DNA of 64,000 bases from RGIG1681 sp045648025 (GTDB taxonomy: Bacteria > Bacillota > Clostridia > Christensenellales > UBA1242). Positions within the stretch are counted from its first letter, which is position 1, and each line of letters starts with the position of its first letter. A program made the translations under genes and the position numbers. Below, piece by piece: positions 34,391 through 42,834 of the stretch. The stretch covers positions 1-64,000 of the forward strand of contig JAZRNH010000015.1 in NCBI GenBank assembly GCA_045648025.1, in the 5' to 3' direction. Below the pieces are notes generated by a model, which saw only the letters and a program-made list of their open reading frames with translations, made no database searches and had not been told where the DNA came from.

Positions 34391-36412
34391 ATGCAGATTA
34401 AAATTAATAAAGCTAGTTTTGGATATAACGGCGAAGACATTTTGAAAGATTTTTCATTTGAAGTTAACACTGGCGACAAAATTGCCATTATTGGCAGAAA
34501 CGGCAGTGGAAAAACAACACTTCTTAAAATCTTAACTGGTGAAATTGAACTTCATCAGCCAGACAATTGTTCGCCTGTTTTTGCTGTGACTGGAAACCCG
34601 TCTATTGGTCAACTCAAACAAATGACTTTTGACGACGAAACCATTTCACTTGAAGATGAAATTTTGAAATGCTATAAACCTTTAACCGATTTAGAAACAA
34701 AACTCAATGAACTTCAAAAGAAACTTGAACTTGATTATTCTGACAAACTGGTTAATGAATTCTCAAAACTCCACGATGAATTTGAACGAAACGACGGCTA
34801 TTCATATAAAGCCGAAATGAACTCAATTTTGTCATCTTTTGGGTTTTCAGAAACCGACAAGTTTAAACAATTGTTTGAGTTTTCTGGTGGTCAAAAAACC
34901 AAGATTGCTTTTATTAAACTTGTGCTTTCAAAACCAGACCTTTTGCTTTTAGACGAACCAACCAACCACTTAGACATAAAAGCTGTTAACTGGCTTGAAA
35001 ATTATATTTCATCATACAAAAAAGCAGTTGTAATTGTTTCACACGACCGTGCATTTTTGGACAATACTGTTAACATTGTTTATGAAATTTCACACAAAAA
35101 ACTAAACAAATTTGTGGGCAATTATTCAAAATTTATTGAAACCAAAGAATCAAACTTTGACAGTCAAATGAAAGCTTATGAAGCTCAACAAAGAGAAATT
35201 GCAGACATTGAAGAGTTTATTGAAAGATTTAGATATAAAGCAACCAAAGCCGCTGCGGTGCAATCAAGAGTGAAATATCTTGAAAAGCTTGAAAGGATTC
35301 CAAAACCAGAAAAAGCTGACAACCGTGCTTTTAAAACCAGAATCAAACCAAACGAGGAAAGTGGAAACGAAGTGCTTTCTGTCACTAATCTCAAAATTGG
35401 TTATCAAAAAGACAACCCACTTTCAACCGTTGATTTTAAGCTATTAAAAAAAGAAAGACTTGGCATCATTGGCGGAAATGGGCTTGGAAAATCAACACTT
35501 CTTTCAACCATAACCGAAAAACTTCCGATGATTTCTGGACACTTCAAATGGGGCTATAATGTCGAATATGGCTATTTTGAACAACTTGCGGCAAAATCGT
35601 TTAGCAACAAAACCGTTTATGAAGATTTTCAAGAAACCTTTCCTGACCTTTCTGGAAATGAAGTTCGAACCGCACTTGGAGCATTTTTGTTTTCTGGTGA
35701 AGCGGTTCTTAAAAAACTTTCCACTCTTTCAGGTGGTGAACTTGTTAGGCTTGAGCTTTGTAAAATTTTTGAAAAGAAACCAAATGTCTTGATTTTAGAC
35801 GAACCAACAAACCATATGGACATCACCAGCAAAGAAACATTAGAATCGCTTTTGTTGTCTTATGACGGCACTGTTATTTTTGTTTCACACGACCGTTATT
35901 TTGTTAACAAAATTGCAACCAAATTGTTAGTTTTTGAAAATGGTGAAACCAGAATTTTTGACGGAACATACAATGAGTTTGCTCACCCAAACACAAAGAT
36001 TGTTGAAGCCATAACCAAAGAAATTGAAAAGAAACCAAAAAAAGAAAAAATTGAATATCCAATTGACTATGACGACCCAAAAGAAGAAGACCCACTTTTG
36101 TCGCTTTCACCATATATGGCAAGAAAAGAAAAAAACAAGCTAGAAAACCAGCTTAAAAAATTGGAAGAAAAATCTGCCGCTGCAGAAGAAAAACTCAAAC
36201 AGCTTCAAGAAGATTTTGTGAATCCAGAAATCGCAACCGACTTTGTTAAACTTATGGAAATTCAAGCAGAAACCGAAACCACAGAAAGCCAAATTGAAAA
36301 ATTTATGGCTGACTGGCTTGAAATACAAACAAAACTTGAAACAATTGAAACTGTTTTAAACAAAGAAAATGAATCTTTAGAAAACACCGATTCAACAGAA
36401 ACAGAATCTTAA
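34391..36412 (+). CDS. ABC-F family ATPase (ribosome-associated type)
   Basis: The 673-residue soluble protein has two ABC domains without membrane segments. Domain 1: IIGRNGSGKTT near residue 35, FSGGQKTKIAF near 165, LLLLDEPTNHLD near 183. Domain 2: IIGGNGLGKST near 357, LSGGELVRLEL near 445 and VLILDEPTNHMD near 466. The linker and an extended C-terminal K/E-rich coiled coil (residues about 570-670) fit the Uup/YdiF-like ABC-F group. ABC-F proteins act on the ribosome in translation rescue or antibiotic resistance; which one here is not determined. AAGGAAA precedes the ATG, and a terminator follows. Confidence 0.94.
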   Translation: MQIKINKASFGYNGEDILKDFSFEVNTGDKIAIIGRNGSGKTTLLKILTGEIELHQPDNCSPVFAVTGNPSIGQLKQMTFDDETISLEDEILKCYKPLTDLETKLNELQKKLELDYSDKLVNEFSKLHDEFERNDGYSYKAEMNSILSSFGFSETDKFKQLFEFSGGQKTKIAFIKLVLSKPDLLLLDEPTNHLDIKAVNWLENYISSYKKAVVIVSHDRAFLDNTVNIVYEISHKKLNKFVGNYSKFIETKESNFDSQMKAYEAQQREIADIEEFIERFRYKATKAAAVQSRVKYLEKLERIPKPEKADNRAFKTRIKPNEESGNEVLSVTNLKIGYQKDNPLSTVDFKLLKKERLGIIGGNGLGKSTLLSTITEKLPMISGHFKWGYNVEYGYFEQLAAKSFSNKTVYEDFQETFPDLSGNEVRTALGAFLFSGEAVLKKLSTLSGGELVRLELCKIFEKKPNVLILDEPTNHMDITSKETLESLLLSYDGTVIFVSHDRYFVNKIATKLLVFENGETRIFDGTYNEFAHPNTKIVEAITKEIEKKPKKEKIEYPIDYDDPKEEDPLLSLSPYMARKEKNKLENQLKKLEEKSAAAEEKLKQLQEDFVNPEIATDFVKLMEIQAETETTESQIEKFMADWLEIQTKLETIETVLNKENESLENTDSTETES

Positions 36413-36419
36413 ACAAAAC

Positions 36420-36450
36420 AAAAAGACAGCAAAATTTGCTGTCTTTTTTT
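36420..36450. terminator. Bidirectional terminator
   Basis: AAAAGACAGCAAA/TTTGCTGTCTTTT hairpin between convergent genes. Confidence 0.88.
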
Positions 36451-36451
36451 A

Positions 36452-38188
36452 TTAATCTTTGAAACCGTCTAATGTGTTTTCAAAGCCATCTTTAAGCATT
36501 TCATCTGCAAGTTCTTGAATCAAATATCCATTAAGTTTTTTGCTAAACTTTTTAATTGTTTCTGCAATTTGAATCAAGTTGTCGTCCCAAACAAACCACT
36601 TCATAATATATTCTTCTGCAGCTTTAACATTTGCATCAAGTTGAAGTCTTATTGCCTCTTTCATCATTTCTTTTGCAGTGTCAATAACTTTGTCAAAATC
36701 AAACCAAAGTTTGCCGTTTTTAATGACAATTGCTCCAGTTGAAATCATTCTTTGGCAAATCATAACTGATCTTGTTCTGTGAGCTTGATTTAAGTTTGGT
36801 TTTCCTTTCAAAAAGCCATAAGAAAGGCTGGTTACAATAATTTGTTTTGCTTGAGTTTCGGTAAAGTATCCTTCTTTTACAAACTCTCTCAAAAAGCAAT
36901 ACATGCCCATATCAGCTTTATATTCTTCAATAATAAAACTAAATTTTCCAAGACCGCTGTGTGTTTGAGGTCCAAGAGAGTGAGTGTTTTCGTGACAGAT
37001 TACTGCCCAGTGGTCAGCCTCTGGATTGAAATATTTAAATTGCTCATCGTCAATCAAGTGTTTGTAAAGTTTTTTGTTTGATGTGAGTCTAACTTGTCTG
37101 TGATAAACATTTCTTCTTCCGCCACCAATTTTAAGTGCTGGTTTGTCGTCATTTGGAAGGTTTTGTGCAAGAACCAAACTTGCCCTGTAAGCACCTTCTT
37201 CACCAGTTAAAGTGATGAGGTCAACATCAACAGCAGTTTGAGAAATTTCATCTTCGCCGTGACTTAATGTTTCATATTCATCTAAATATGGCATAAGTTT
37301 TGAAGACACATCAATAAGCGATTTAAGTTTCTTCAAAAGTTTTGTGCCTCTTTTGTTAACAATGCCAACTCTTGCACCAAGACTGTCTTTTGCATAAACA
37401 GTGATTCCTGCTGCTTTGAGTTTTTTCATAAGTTCTTCATTTTCATAAACGGTTTTTGTGAGCTTTTCATCATAACATTCTCTTGCAATAGTAAACTCAA
37501 ACTTTCCGCCAGACATTGTTGCCCATTGTTTGTCTGCTTTTGCATCAAGCATAGGGTCAGCAGTTCTCAAAGCTTTTGCTTGAAGCTCTAAATATTTATT
37601 AAACTTTCTATCTGTTGAATATTCTCTAGCCTTGTCAAGTTCGTCAGCCATTTCTTGAAATTCTGGAAAATAATTCACAAAATCAATTGCTTTCAAGTTT
37701 TCTCCATCTCTAACAACAACTGACCTTTGATTCAAAATTTCTTGAACTTCTTTTGTTCTGCCGTCATCAACCATTCTTTCAAGAATCAAATGAAACTCTT
37801 CTGCAGAAAGGTCTTCAGGAAAATATCCAAGACCGTCTGGCTCTTCAATGTTTTTCACAAGTTTTGTTTGATTTCCCAAAGTGTCAGGTGAAAACATACT
37901 TTTTTGTGATAAAAACAATTGTTTTGCAAGAACAGCCTTTGGATTTTGTTTTTCGATTTCTCTGTTCAAAAAGTCTAAAAATTCAAGATTTTTGTGATGA
38001 CCAAGTTTAAGATTAACAGTTTCAAGTTTGTTTGCGGCTCTTGTTAAGTGCATCAAAACCAGCATATCATTTTTGGTAAGCTTTTTAACTTCTCTTGAAT
38101 CTCTTTTTAAAAATTTAACAGGTTTATAATATCTTTTGCCAGTTCTCTTTTTGAGTTCTGCAAGTGACATTTCAAATTTAAAGTCCAT
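36452..38188 (-). CDS. M49-like zinc peptidase (dipeptidyl-peptidase III type)
   Basis: The 578-residue protein has CHENTHSLGP near residues 397-406, with the zinc-binding HExxH, and about 22 residues after the first His, IIEEYKADMGM, with the downstream E-E-x-K-A-D. That pairing, and FNKYLELQAKALRTADPMLDAKADKQW in the middle, resemble peptidase family M49 and its bacterial/plant Nudix-linked relatives. M49 usually has HExxxH with a longer gap, so this may be a divergent subgroup. No signal peptide is present, so it should be cytoplasmic. AGGAG lies 7 bases before ATG. It stands alone between terminators. Confidence 0.72.
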   Translation of the reverse strand: MDFKFEMSLAELKKRTGKRYYKPVKFLKRDSREVKKLTKNDMLVLMHLTRAANKLETVNLKLGHHKNLEFLDFLNREIEKQNPKAVLAKQLFLSQKSMFSPDTLGNQTKLVKNIEEPDGLGYFPEDLSAEEFHLILERMVDDGRTKEVQEILNQRSVVVRDGENLKAIDFVNYFPEFQEMADELDKAREYSTDRKFNKYLELQAKALRTADPMLDAKADKQWATMSGGKFEFTIARECYDEKLTKTVYENEELMKKLKAAGITVYAKDSLGARVGIVNKRGTKLLKKLKSLIDVSSKLMPYLDEYETLSHGEDEISQTAVDVDLITLTGEEGAYRASLVLAQNLPNDDKPALKIGGGRRNVYHRQVRLTSNKKLYKHLIDDEQFKYFNPEADHWAVICHENTHSLGPQTHSGLGKFSFIIEEYKADMGMYCFLREFVKEGYFTETQAKQIIVTSLSYGFLKGKPNLNQAHRTRSVMICQRMISTGAIVIKNGKLWFDFDKVIDTAKEMMKEAIRLQLDANVKAAEEYIMKWFVWDDNLIQIAETIKKFSKKLNGYLIQELADEMLKDGFENTLDGFKD

Positions 38189-38241
38189 AATAATCTCCTA
38201 AATATATTCTATCCAAAATCACAAATAAATTAACTTCAAAC

Positions 38242-38279
38242 AAAAAAGAAATGCAATTTTTGGTTTGCATCTCTTTTTG
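38242..38279 (-). terminator. Terminator of dnaX-ybaB-recR operon
   Basis: On the minus strand AGAGATGCAA pairs with TTGCATTTCT (one G-U), followed by Ts, after recR. Confidence 0.75.
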
Positions 38280-38292
38280 TTAGAATATTTTG

Positions 38293-38889
38293 TTACATTT
38301 CTTTTCTATCAGAAAGTGCTCTTGAAAGTGTAACTTCATCAGCAAATTCAAGTTCACTTCCCATAGAGATGCCTTGAGCAATTCTTGAAACTTTAACCCC
38401 AAGAGGTTTCAAAAGTTTAGCAATATACATTGCAGTTGCTTCACCTTCAACATCTGGGTTTGTTGCAATAATCACTTCGTCTGTTTGATTTTCGCTAATT
38501 CTTGAAAGCAATTCTTTAATTCTAATGTCGTTTGGACCAACCCCAGCAAGTGGGTTTATTGTGCCGTGCAAAATGTGATAACCACCTTTGAAACTGCTGG
38601 TTCTCTCAATTGCCATAGCATCTTTTGGCTCTTTAACAACACACAAAATTTTTGAAGACCTTTCTCTGCAAATTTTGCAAGGTGTGGTTTCAGTATAGTT
38701 TCCACAAACTTCACAAAACTTAATTTTTGCCTTAACATTTAAAATTGCCTCAGAAAAGTTTTTTGCAGCTTCGTCACTGGTTTTGATTATGTGATAAGCA
38801 AACCTTTCAGCAGTTTTTTTGCCAACAGCAGGAAGCTTTGAAAACTCATTAATAAGCCTTGCAATTGGTTCAATTTGATTCAAGTCCAC
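38293..38889 (-). CDS. recR: Recombination mediator RecR
   Basis: The 198-residue protein matches RecR: helix-hairpin-helix INEFSKLPAVGKKTAERFAY near residues 13-32, zinc finger CEVCGNYTETTPCKIC near 57-72, and a Toprim domain with VVKEPKDAMAIER near 83-95 and ATNPDVEGEATAMYIA near 142-157. It acts with RecO/RecF to load RecA at gaps. The start is GTG, overlapping the ybaB stop as TAGTG, with GGGGG 9 bases upstream as the ribosome site. It is the third gene of the conserved dnaX-ybaB-recR operon. Confidence 0.96.
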   Translation of the reverse strand: MDLNQIEPIARLINEFSKLPAVGKKTAERFAYHIIKTSDEAAKNFSEAILNVKAKIKFCEVCGNYTETTPCKICRERSSKILCVVKEPKDAMAIERTSSFKGGYHILHGTINPLAGVGPNDIRIKELLSRISENQTDEVIIATNPDVEGEATAMYIAKLLKPLGVKVSRIAQGISMGSELEFADEVTLSRALSDRKEM

Positions 38890-39221
38890 TAAATAAGACC
38901 CCCAAATGCTCCAAGTGATTCATCTTTCTTTTCATCAATTTTTGCCTTTGCATCGTTATATGCAGCAACAACCAAATCTTCAAGCATTTCAATATCATCA
39001 GGGTCACAAACAGCTGGATTGATTTTAACAGAAACCATTTCAAAAGCACCGTTAACTTCAACCTTAACCATTTCACCAGAAGCAGAACCTTCAAAAACAG
39101 TGTTTTCAAGTTCTTCTTTTGCTCTCATTGCATCTTGTTGCATTTTTTGTGCTTGTTTCATCATAGCTTGCATATTTCCGCCGCCGAAACCGCCACCAAA
39201 TCCACCAAATCTATTAGCCAT
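38889..39221 (-). CDS. ybaB: YbaB/EbfC-family nucleoid-associated protein
   Basis: The 110-residue protein has the YbaB layout: a G/F-rich start (MANRFGGFGGGFGGG), a basic helix MKQAQKMQQDAMRAKEELEN, then VFEGSASGEMVKVEVNGAFE and a C-terminal acidic helix. YbaB dimers bind DNA. AAGGAG lies 7 bases before the ATG at 39221, and a start eight codons upstream is rejected. It sits between dnaX and recR, as in most bacteria, and its stop overlaps the recR GTG by one base. Confidence 0.95.
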   Translation of the reverse strand: MANRFGGFGGGFGGGNMQAMMKQAQKMQQDAMRAKEELENTVFEGSASGEMVKVEVNGAFEMVSVKINPAVCDPDDIEMLEDLVVAAYNDAKAKIDEKKDESLGAFGGLI

Positions 39222-39330
39222 AATAATCTCCTTAACATTAAACAAATTTATTTTACTTTTTTATTATAATTTAAAACCGATAGTTTTCCAAACTAATTTA
39301 AAGAACTTTATCGGTTAAAATTGCCATAAT

Positions 39331-39783
39331 TTATTTTATAATGAGTTTTTTTCCGAGCAATTTTTTAAGCTCATCAACTTCAGTTTTTTCTTCTTGTTTT
39401 TCAACAACTTTAAAGCTCAGGCCCTTTGCAGAGAAAAACTTTGAAATATCTGCAAGATGTCTTTCGTTTATTTGAAGCGAAACCATTTCTTTGTCATCTG
39501 AATAAATTTCAACCATTGTTCCATTTATTTCAATCTTTGAAATCTGCCTACAAAGCATTAAAAGTGACATAAGCTTTTGCTTTCTTAAATACCCCAAAAG
39601 CTCACCCAAAAGTTTAATTCCCGTCATCTCACCACTGTTGTTATTTGAAGCGGTATCATCAAAAATCAAATTTTCTTTTGGCTGCTCTTGTTTTTGAATC
39701 GTCTCTTTTATTTGCTTAATTTCTTTTTCAATAACAGTTTTTGCTTCTTGAATTAGTGCCCTTTGTTCACCTGAGCCGTTAAC
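39331..39783 (-). CDS. dnaX: C-terminal part of DnaX (tau) in the +1 frame
   Basis: This 150-residue open stretch continues dnaX in the +1 frame. It starts VNGSGEQRALIQEAK just where the first frame stops, and ends ELKKLLGKKLIIK, typical of a DnaX C-terminus. Its middle (LGELLGYLRKQKLMSLLMLC, then a short strand-loop region) fits the tau domain. It has no start codon or ribosome site of its own near the junction. Joined to the first part at CCC-A it gives a 530-residue protein, normal for DnaX in Bacillota. Either ribosomal frameshifting or a one-base sequence error explains it. Confidence 0.75.
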   Translation of the reverse strand, partial: VNGSGEQRALIQEAKTVIEKEIKQIKETIQKQEQPKENLIFDDTASNNNSGEMTGIKLLGELLGYLRKQKLMSLLMLCRQISKIEINGTMVEIYSDDKEMVSLQINERHLADISKFFSAKGLSFKVVEKQEEKTEVDELKKLLGKKLIIK

Positions 39784-40924
39784 TGGGAAACTTGATATTT
39801 TTCACAATTTCTTCAAGTTTTTCAACTCTTCTAATAATTGAACTTTCACTAACAATTTTAACAATTGCATTTTCTAAAACAATTCTTGGTTGAACAGAAT
39901 ATCTAAGGTCTTGTTCAACCTCACTTAAAACTTCAATGGCTTTAACCATTTCAGCATAGTTTTCTTTTGTGGCTTGAGTCTTCATTTTTTCATAAACATC
40001 ATCTTTAACCACAACAATTTTTCTTGATTCATCACCAAGTGTATAAATCAAAAGCAAATCTCTAAAATAAGCAATTAAGTCATTTGAGAACACAAGTGGA
40101 CTCTTGCCTTTTGAAAGCACTGTGTCAAGCTCAACCAAACCGTCACCAATTTTTTTGTTTAAAATGTGAGTTGCCATATTGATTAAAACTTCTCTTTCAG
40201 ACACACCCAAAACTTGAAGAACTTTTTGATAAGTGAGGTCATCACCCGCAAACGACACACATCTGTCAGCAATTGAAATGGTATCTCTAACACTTCCCTC
40301 ACCGGCTCTTGCAATAATGTTGATTGCCTGTTCGTCAAACTTAACCGATTCTTTATTTAAAATGTTTCTAAGAAGCTCAGAAAGATCTTCAAGTGAAACA
40401 AGTCTAAAATCAAATCTCAAACATCTTGAAAGAATGGTTGCTGGAAGCTTGTGAACTTCAGTTGTTGCAAGAACAAACACTGTGTGAGCAGGTGGTTCTT
40501 CAAGAGTTTTCAAAAGAGCATTAAAAGCACTTGTTGAAAGCATATGAACTTCGTCAATAATATAAACTTTATATTTTCCAACCACAGGTGGATACTTAAC
40601 TTTTTCTCTCAAATCTCTGATTTCATCAACACCGTTGTTTGATGCAGCATCGATTTCTAAAACATCAATGTTTGTTCCGTCAAGTGACTTGCAAACTTCA
40701 CACTCTAAGCAAGGTGAAGAATTTTTTGGATTCAAACAGTTGATTGCTTTTGCAAAGATTTTTGCCGTGCTGGTTTTGCCAGTTCCACGGCTGCCACAAA
40801 ACAAATATGCATGTGAAATTTTGTCCAACTTTATTTGGTTGATTAAAGTTTTAACAATGTGGTCTTGACCAATAACTTCATCAAAGGTTTTTGGTCTATA
40901 TTTTCTATAAAGTGCCAAATACAT
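39779..40924 (-). CDS. dnaX: DNA polymerase III gamma/tau subunit, N-terminal frame
   Basis: The 381-residue frame is the clamp-loader ATPase: RPKTFDEVIGQDHIVKTL, Walker A FCGSRGTGKTSTAK near residues 42-55, zinc site C-L-N-P...C-x-x-C-x-x-C near 65-80, DEVHMLS near 121-127 (Walker B region), TTEVHKLPATILSRCLRFDF with the SRC arginine finger. It ends at TAA after KFPS, about 150 residues short of typical DnaX. The remainder lies in the next frame. The window in which a +1 shift could happen is nine codons and contains TTT CCC AGT TAA. AGGGAGAG precedes the ATG, and the sigma factor gene ends 22 bases upstream. Confidence 0.95.
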   Translation of the reverse strand: MYLALYRKYRPKTFDEVIGQDHIVKTLINQIKLDKISHAYLFCGSRGTGKTSTAKIFAKAINCLNPKNSSPCLECEVCKSLDGTNIDVLEIDAASNNGVDEIRDLREKVKYPPVVGKYKVYIIDEVHMLSTSAFNALLKTLEEPPAHTVFVLATTEVHKLPATILSRCLRFDFRLVSLEDLSELLRNILNKESVKFDEQAINIIARAGEGSVRDTISIADRCVSFAGDDLTYQKVLQVLGVSEREVLINMATHILNKKIGDGLVELDTVLSKGKSPLVFSNDLIAYFRDLLLIYTLGDESRKIVVVKDDVYEKMKTQATKENYAEMVKAIEVLSEVEQDLRYSVQPRIVLENAIVKIVSESSIIRRVEKLEEIVKNIKFPS

Positions 40925-40946
40925 AAGATTTCTCTCCCTTGGTTTT

Positions 40947-41501
40947 TTATTTAACTTTTGCTTTAATTTTTTGAATTGTGTTGTCTATCTTTTTTACAGG
41001 AAGCTCCAAAATTTTTGCAATTTCAGACTGTTTGTTTCCGGCAAGATAATGTTTTAAAACTTGCTTTTCTTGTTCATTTAACCTTTCTTCACACTTTTTA
41101 AGTCTTTCGCTCATTTTTTCTTTATCAATAAAAAGGTCAAGTGGGTCATTTGAAGTGTTTCTATCTGCAAAAATCTCAAGCACAGATTGTTCATCACCCT
41201 CTTTGTCATATGTCACAAAAGGAACCGATTCATTGAGTGCTTTGTTCTTTTTTGTATTAGCAGATTTTATTGCATCTAAAATTTGTCTTTTGATGCAAAG
41301 CTTCACAAATGAATCAAACTTGTCTTCAAACAAACTTTCACCGTTATAGTTTTTACAAGCTTCCAAAATGCCAATCACAGCTTCTTCATATAAATCTTCT
41401 CTTGTGCCGCCAACAATAAAGTAACTTCTTGTGAGTGAGTTGATATAGTTCGAATATTTCTGAACAATTTTCACAACATCACTAGGGTTTACATTATTCA
41501 A
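40947..41501 (-). CDS. sigH: SigH-like RNA polymerase sigma factor
   Basis: The 184-residue protein resembles sigma-H (Spo0H): region 2 with GGTREDLYEEAVIGILEACK near residues 31-50 and a C-terminal region 4 with LNEQEKQVLKHYLAGNKQSEIAKIL...KKIDNTIQKIK, close to the S-x-x-E-K-x-V-L...K-S-I-D-N-x-x-x-R-I-K pattern of that group. It would direct RNA polymerase to stationary-phase, competence or sporulation-onset promoters. The position after rlmB matches the Bacillus yacO-sigH order, with the yacP gene missing. The start appears to be TTG with AAGGAG 9 bases upstream; no in-frame ATG lies nearby. Confidence 0.85.
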   Translation of the reverse strand: MNNVNPSDVVKIVQKYSNYINSLTRSYFIVGGTREDLYEEAVIGILEACKNYNGESLFEDKFDSFVKLCIKRQILDAIKSANTKKNKALNESVPFVTYDKEGDEQSVLEIFADRNTSNDPLDLFIDKEKMSERLKKCEERLNEQEKQVLKHYLAGNKQSEIAKILELPVKKIDNTIQKIKAKVK

Positions 41502-41519
41502 AATTGTTGCTCCTTATTT

Positions 41520-42242
41520 TTACATTCTTTGTCTAACCGCTTCATAAAGCACAATTCCTGCACTAACAGAAGCATTGAGTGAATTAACTTTTCCAAACAT
41601 AGGAATCGAAATGATTCCGTCACAAACTTTTCTTGTTAAGTGATGAACACCTGAACCTTCACCACCAATAACAAGAGCAATGTCACCTTTGAGATTTGTT
41701 TTGCCCATTGGAGAGCCGTCCATATCAGCAGCATAAACCCAAATATTTTGTTTTTTGAGTTCTTCAATTGCTTGGTTTGTGTTTTGAACCTTGATAACAG
41801 GAACATAAGCTGTTGCACCAGCAGAAGTTCTAATTACTGTTTCATTAACAGTTGCTGACCTTCTTGATGGAATAATAACAGCTGTTGCACCTGCACACTC
41901 AGCAACTCTAATAACAGAACCTAAGTTGTGTGGGTCTAAAACTTCATCTAAAATGACAAACAAAATATCTTTGCCGCTTTCTCTTGTGTTTTTGATAACT
42001 TCATTTAAGTTTGCATACTTAAATTCAGAATAAAAACCAATGATACCTTGGTGATGACCAGTTTCGCTAACTTTGTCAAGACCTCTTTTATCAACAAACT
42101 CAACCTTGATTCCTTTATCTCTTGCCATTTGAACAAGTTTTCTAACTTCATTGTCGTTGCAACCATCTGCAACAGAAATTTTTTCAATTGTAAGTTCTGA
42201 GTTAATAAGCTCACGAACAGGGTTTTTTCCTTCAGCTTTCAT
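41520..42242 (-). CDS. rlmB: 23S rRNA 2'-O-methyltransferase RlmB/TrmH family
   Basis: The 240-residue SPOUT methyltransferase has a substrate-binding N-terminal domain (EGKNPVRELINSE near residue 3) and the three SPOUT motifs: ILDEVLDPHNLGSVIRVAEC near 97-116 with the catalytic Asn/Arg, ALVIGGEGSGVHHL near 188-201, and IPMFGKVNSLNASVSAGIVL near 211-230. It methylates a 23S rRNA ribose (G2251 in E. coli). It lies between mrnC (12 bases) and the sigma factor gene (18 bases), matching the Bacillus gene order. AAGGAAG precedes the ATG. Confidence 0.95.
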   Translation of the reverse strand: MKAEGKNPVRELINSELTIEKISVADGCNDNEVRKLVQMARDKGIKVEFVDKRGLDKVSETGHHQGIIGFYSEFKYANLNEVIKNTRESGKDILFVILDEVLDPHNLGSVIRVAECAGATAVIIPSRRSATVNETVIRTSAGATAYVPVIKVQNTNQAIEELKKQNIWVYAADMDGSPMGKTNLKGDIALVIGGEGSGVHHLTRKVCDGIISIPMFGKVNSLNASVSAGIVLYEAVRQRM

Positions 42243-42254
42243 ATCTTCCTTCCT

Positions 42255-42668
42255 TTACACTGTCACATCAAGTTCTTCAAGTGACAAATTTAAAATTAAA
42301 TTAAGTCTTTCACTGTTTCCAGTTAAATACAAATATCCAATAACTGCTTCAAGAGCTGTGGCATAAATATATTCAGCATAGCTGAAATTTTTTGCCTTTG
42401 AGTGAATATTTGTGTTTCTTGCTCTTCTTGCAATATCTTTTTCGTCTTCTGTTAATTGTTCTTCAATTTTTTTAAATGTTTTAAACTGTGAACCAGCCTT
42501 CACAACCGAAGACACCATTTTGTTCATTTTGTTAACTTTAACCGCAAACTCTTCTGCGATATATTTTCTAACAAAAAGTGTTTGAACCGAATCACCAATC
42601 ATTGCAAGAACAAGCGGCTGCATTGTTTTTGCTTTTTGCTCATCAATTATAAAATCAAAATTTTTCAT
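42255..42668 (-). CDS. mrnC: Mini-ribonuclease III
   Basis: The 137-residue protein is the catalytic domain of RNase III without a dsRNA-binding domain. LAMIGDSVQTLFVRKYI near residues 20-36 carries the metal-binding Asp, ARRARNTNIHSKAKN near 86-100, and YIYATALEAVIGYLYLTG near 106-123 has the distal Glu. In Bacillus, MrnC matures the ends of 23S rRNA and here it precedes rlmB, whose product modifies 23S rRNA. It is the first gene of the long operon. AGGTG before the ATG is modest. Confidence 0.93.
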   Translation of the reverse strand: MKNFDFIIDEQKAKTMQPLVLAMIGDSVQTLFVRKYIAEEFAVKVNKMNKMVSSVVKAGSQFKTFKKIEEQLTEDEKDIARRARNTNIHSKAKNFSYAEYIYATALEAVIGYLYLTGNSERLNLILNLSLEELDVTV

Positions 42669-42686
42669 ATTTCACCTAATAAAAAT

Positions 42687-42715
42687 ATTATAACATTATA
42701 TATGTTATTTAGCAA
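42687..42715 (-). promoter_or_regulatory. Promoter of mrnC-rlmB-sigH-dnaX operon
   Basis: On the minus strand: TTGCTA (42715-42710), 17 bases, TATAAT (42692-42687). Confidence 0.8.
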
Positions 42716-42834
42716 GATAATAAAAAATCTTTTTTCACCACAACTTCCGTTTTTATCACGGTTTACAAAATACATAAATTTAAAAATTATTTCACAAACT
42801 AAAATTAATAAATTATAAAAAATTAAGGAAAAAT

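Noticed and set aside
38889..38891. Possible frameshift between ybaB and recR
   Set aside because: The TAGTG overlap is a normal coupled stop/start with GTG, and both proteins are complete.
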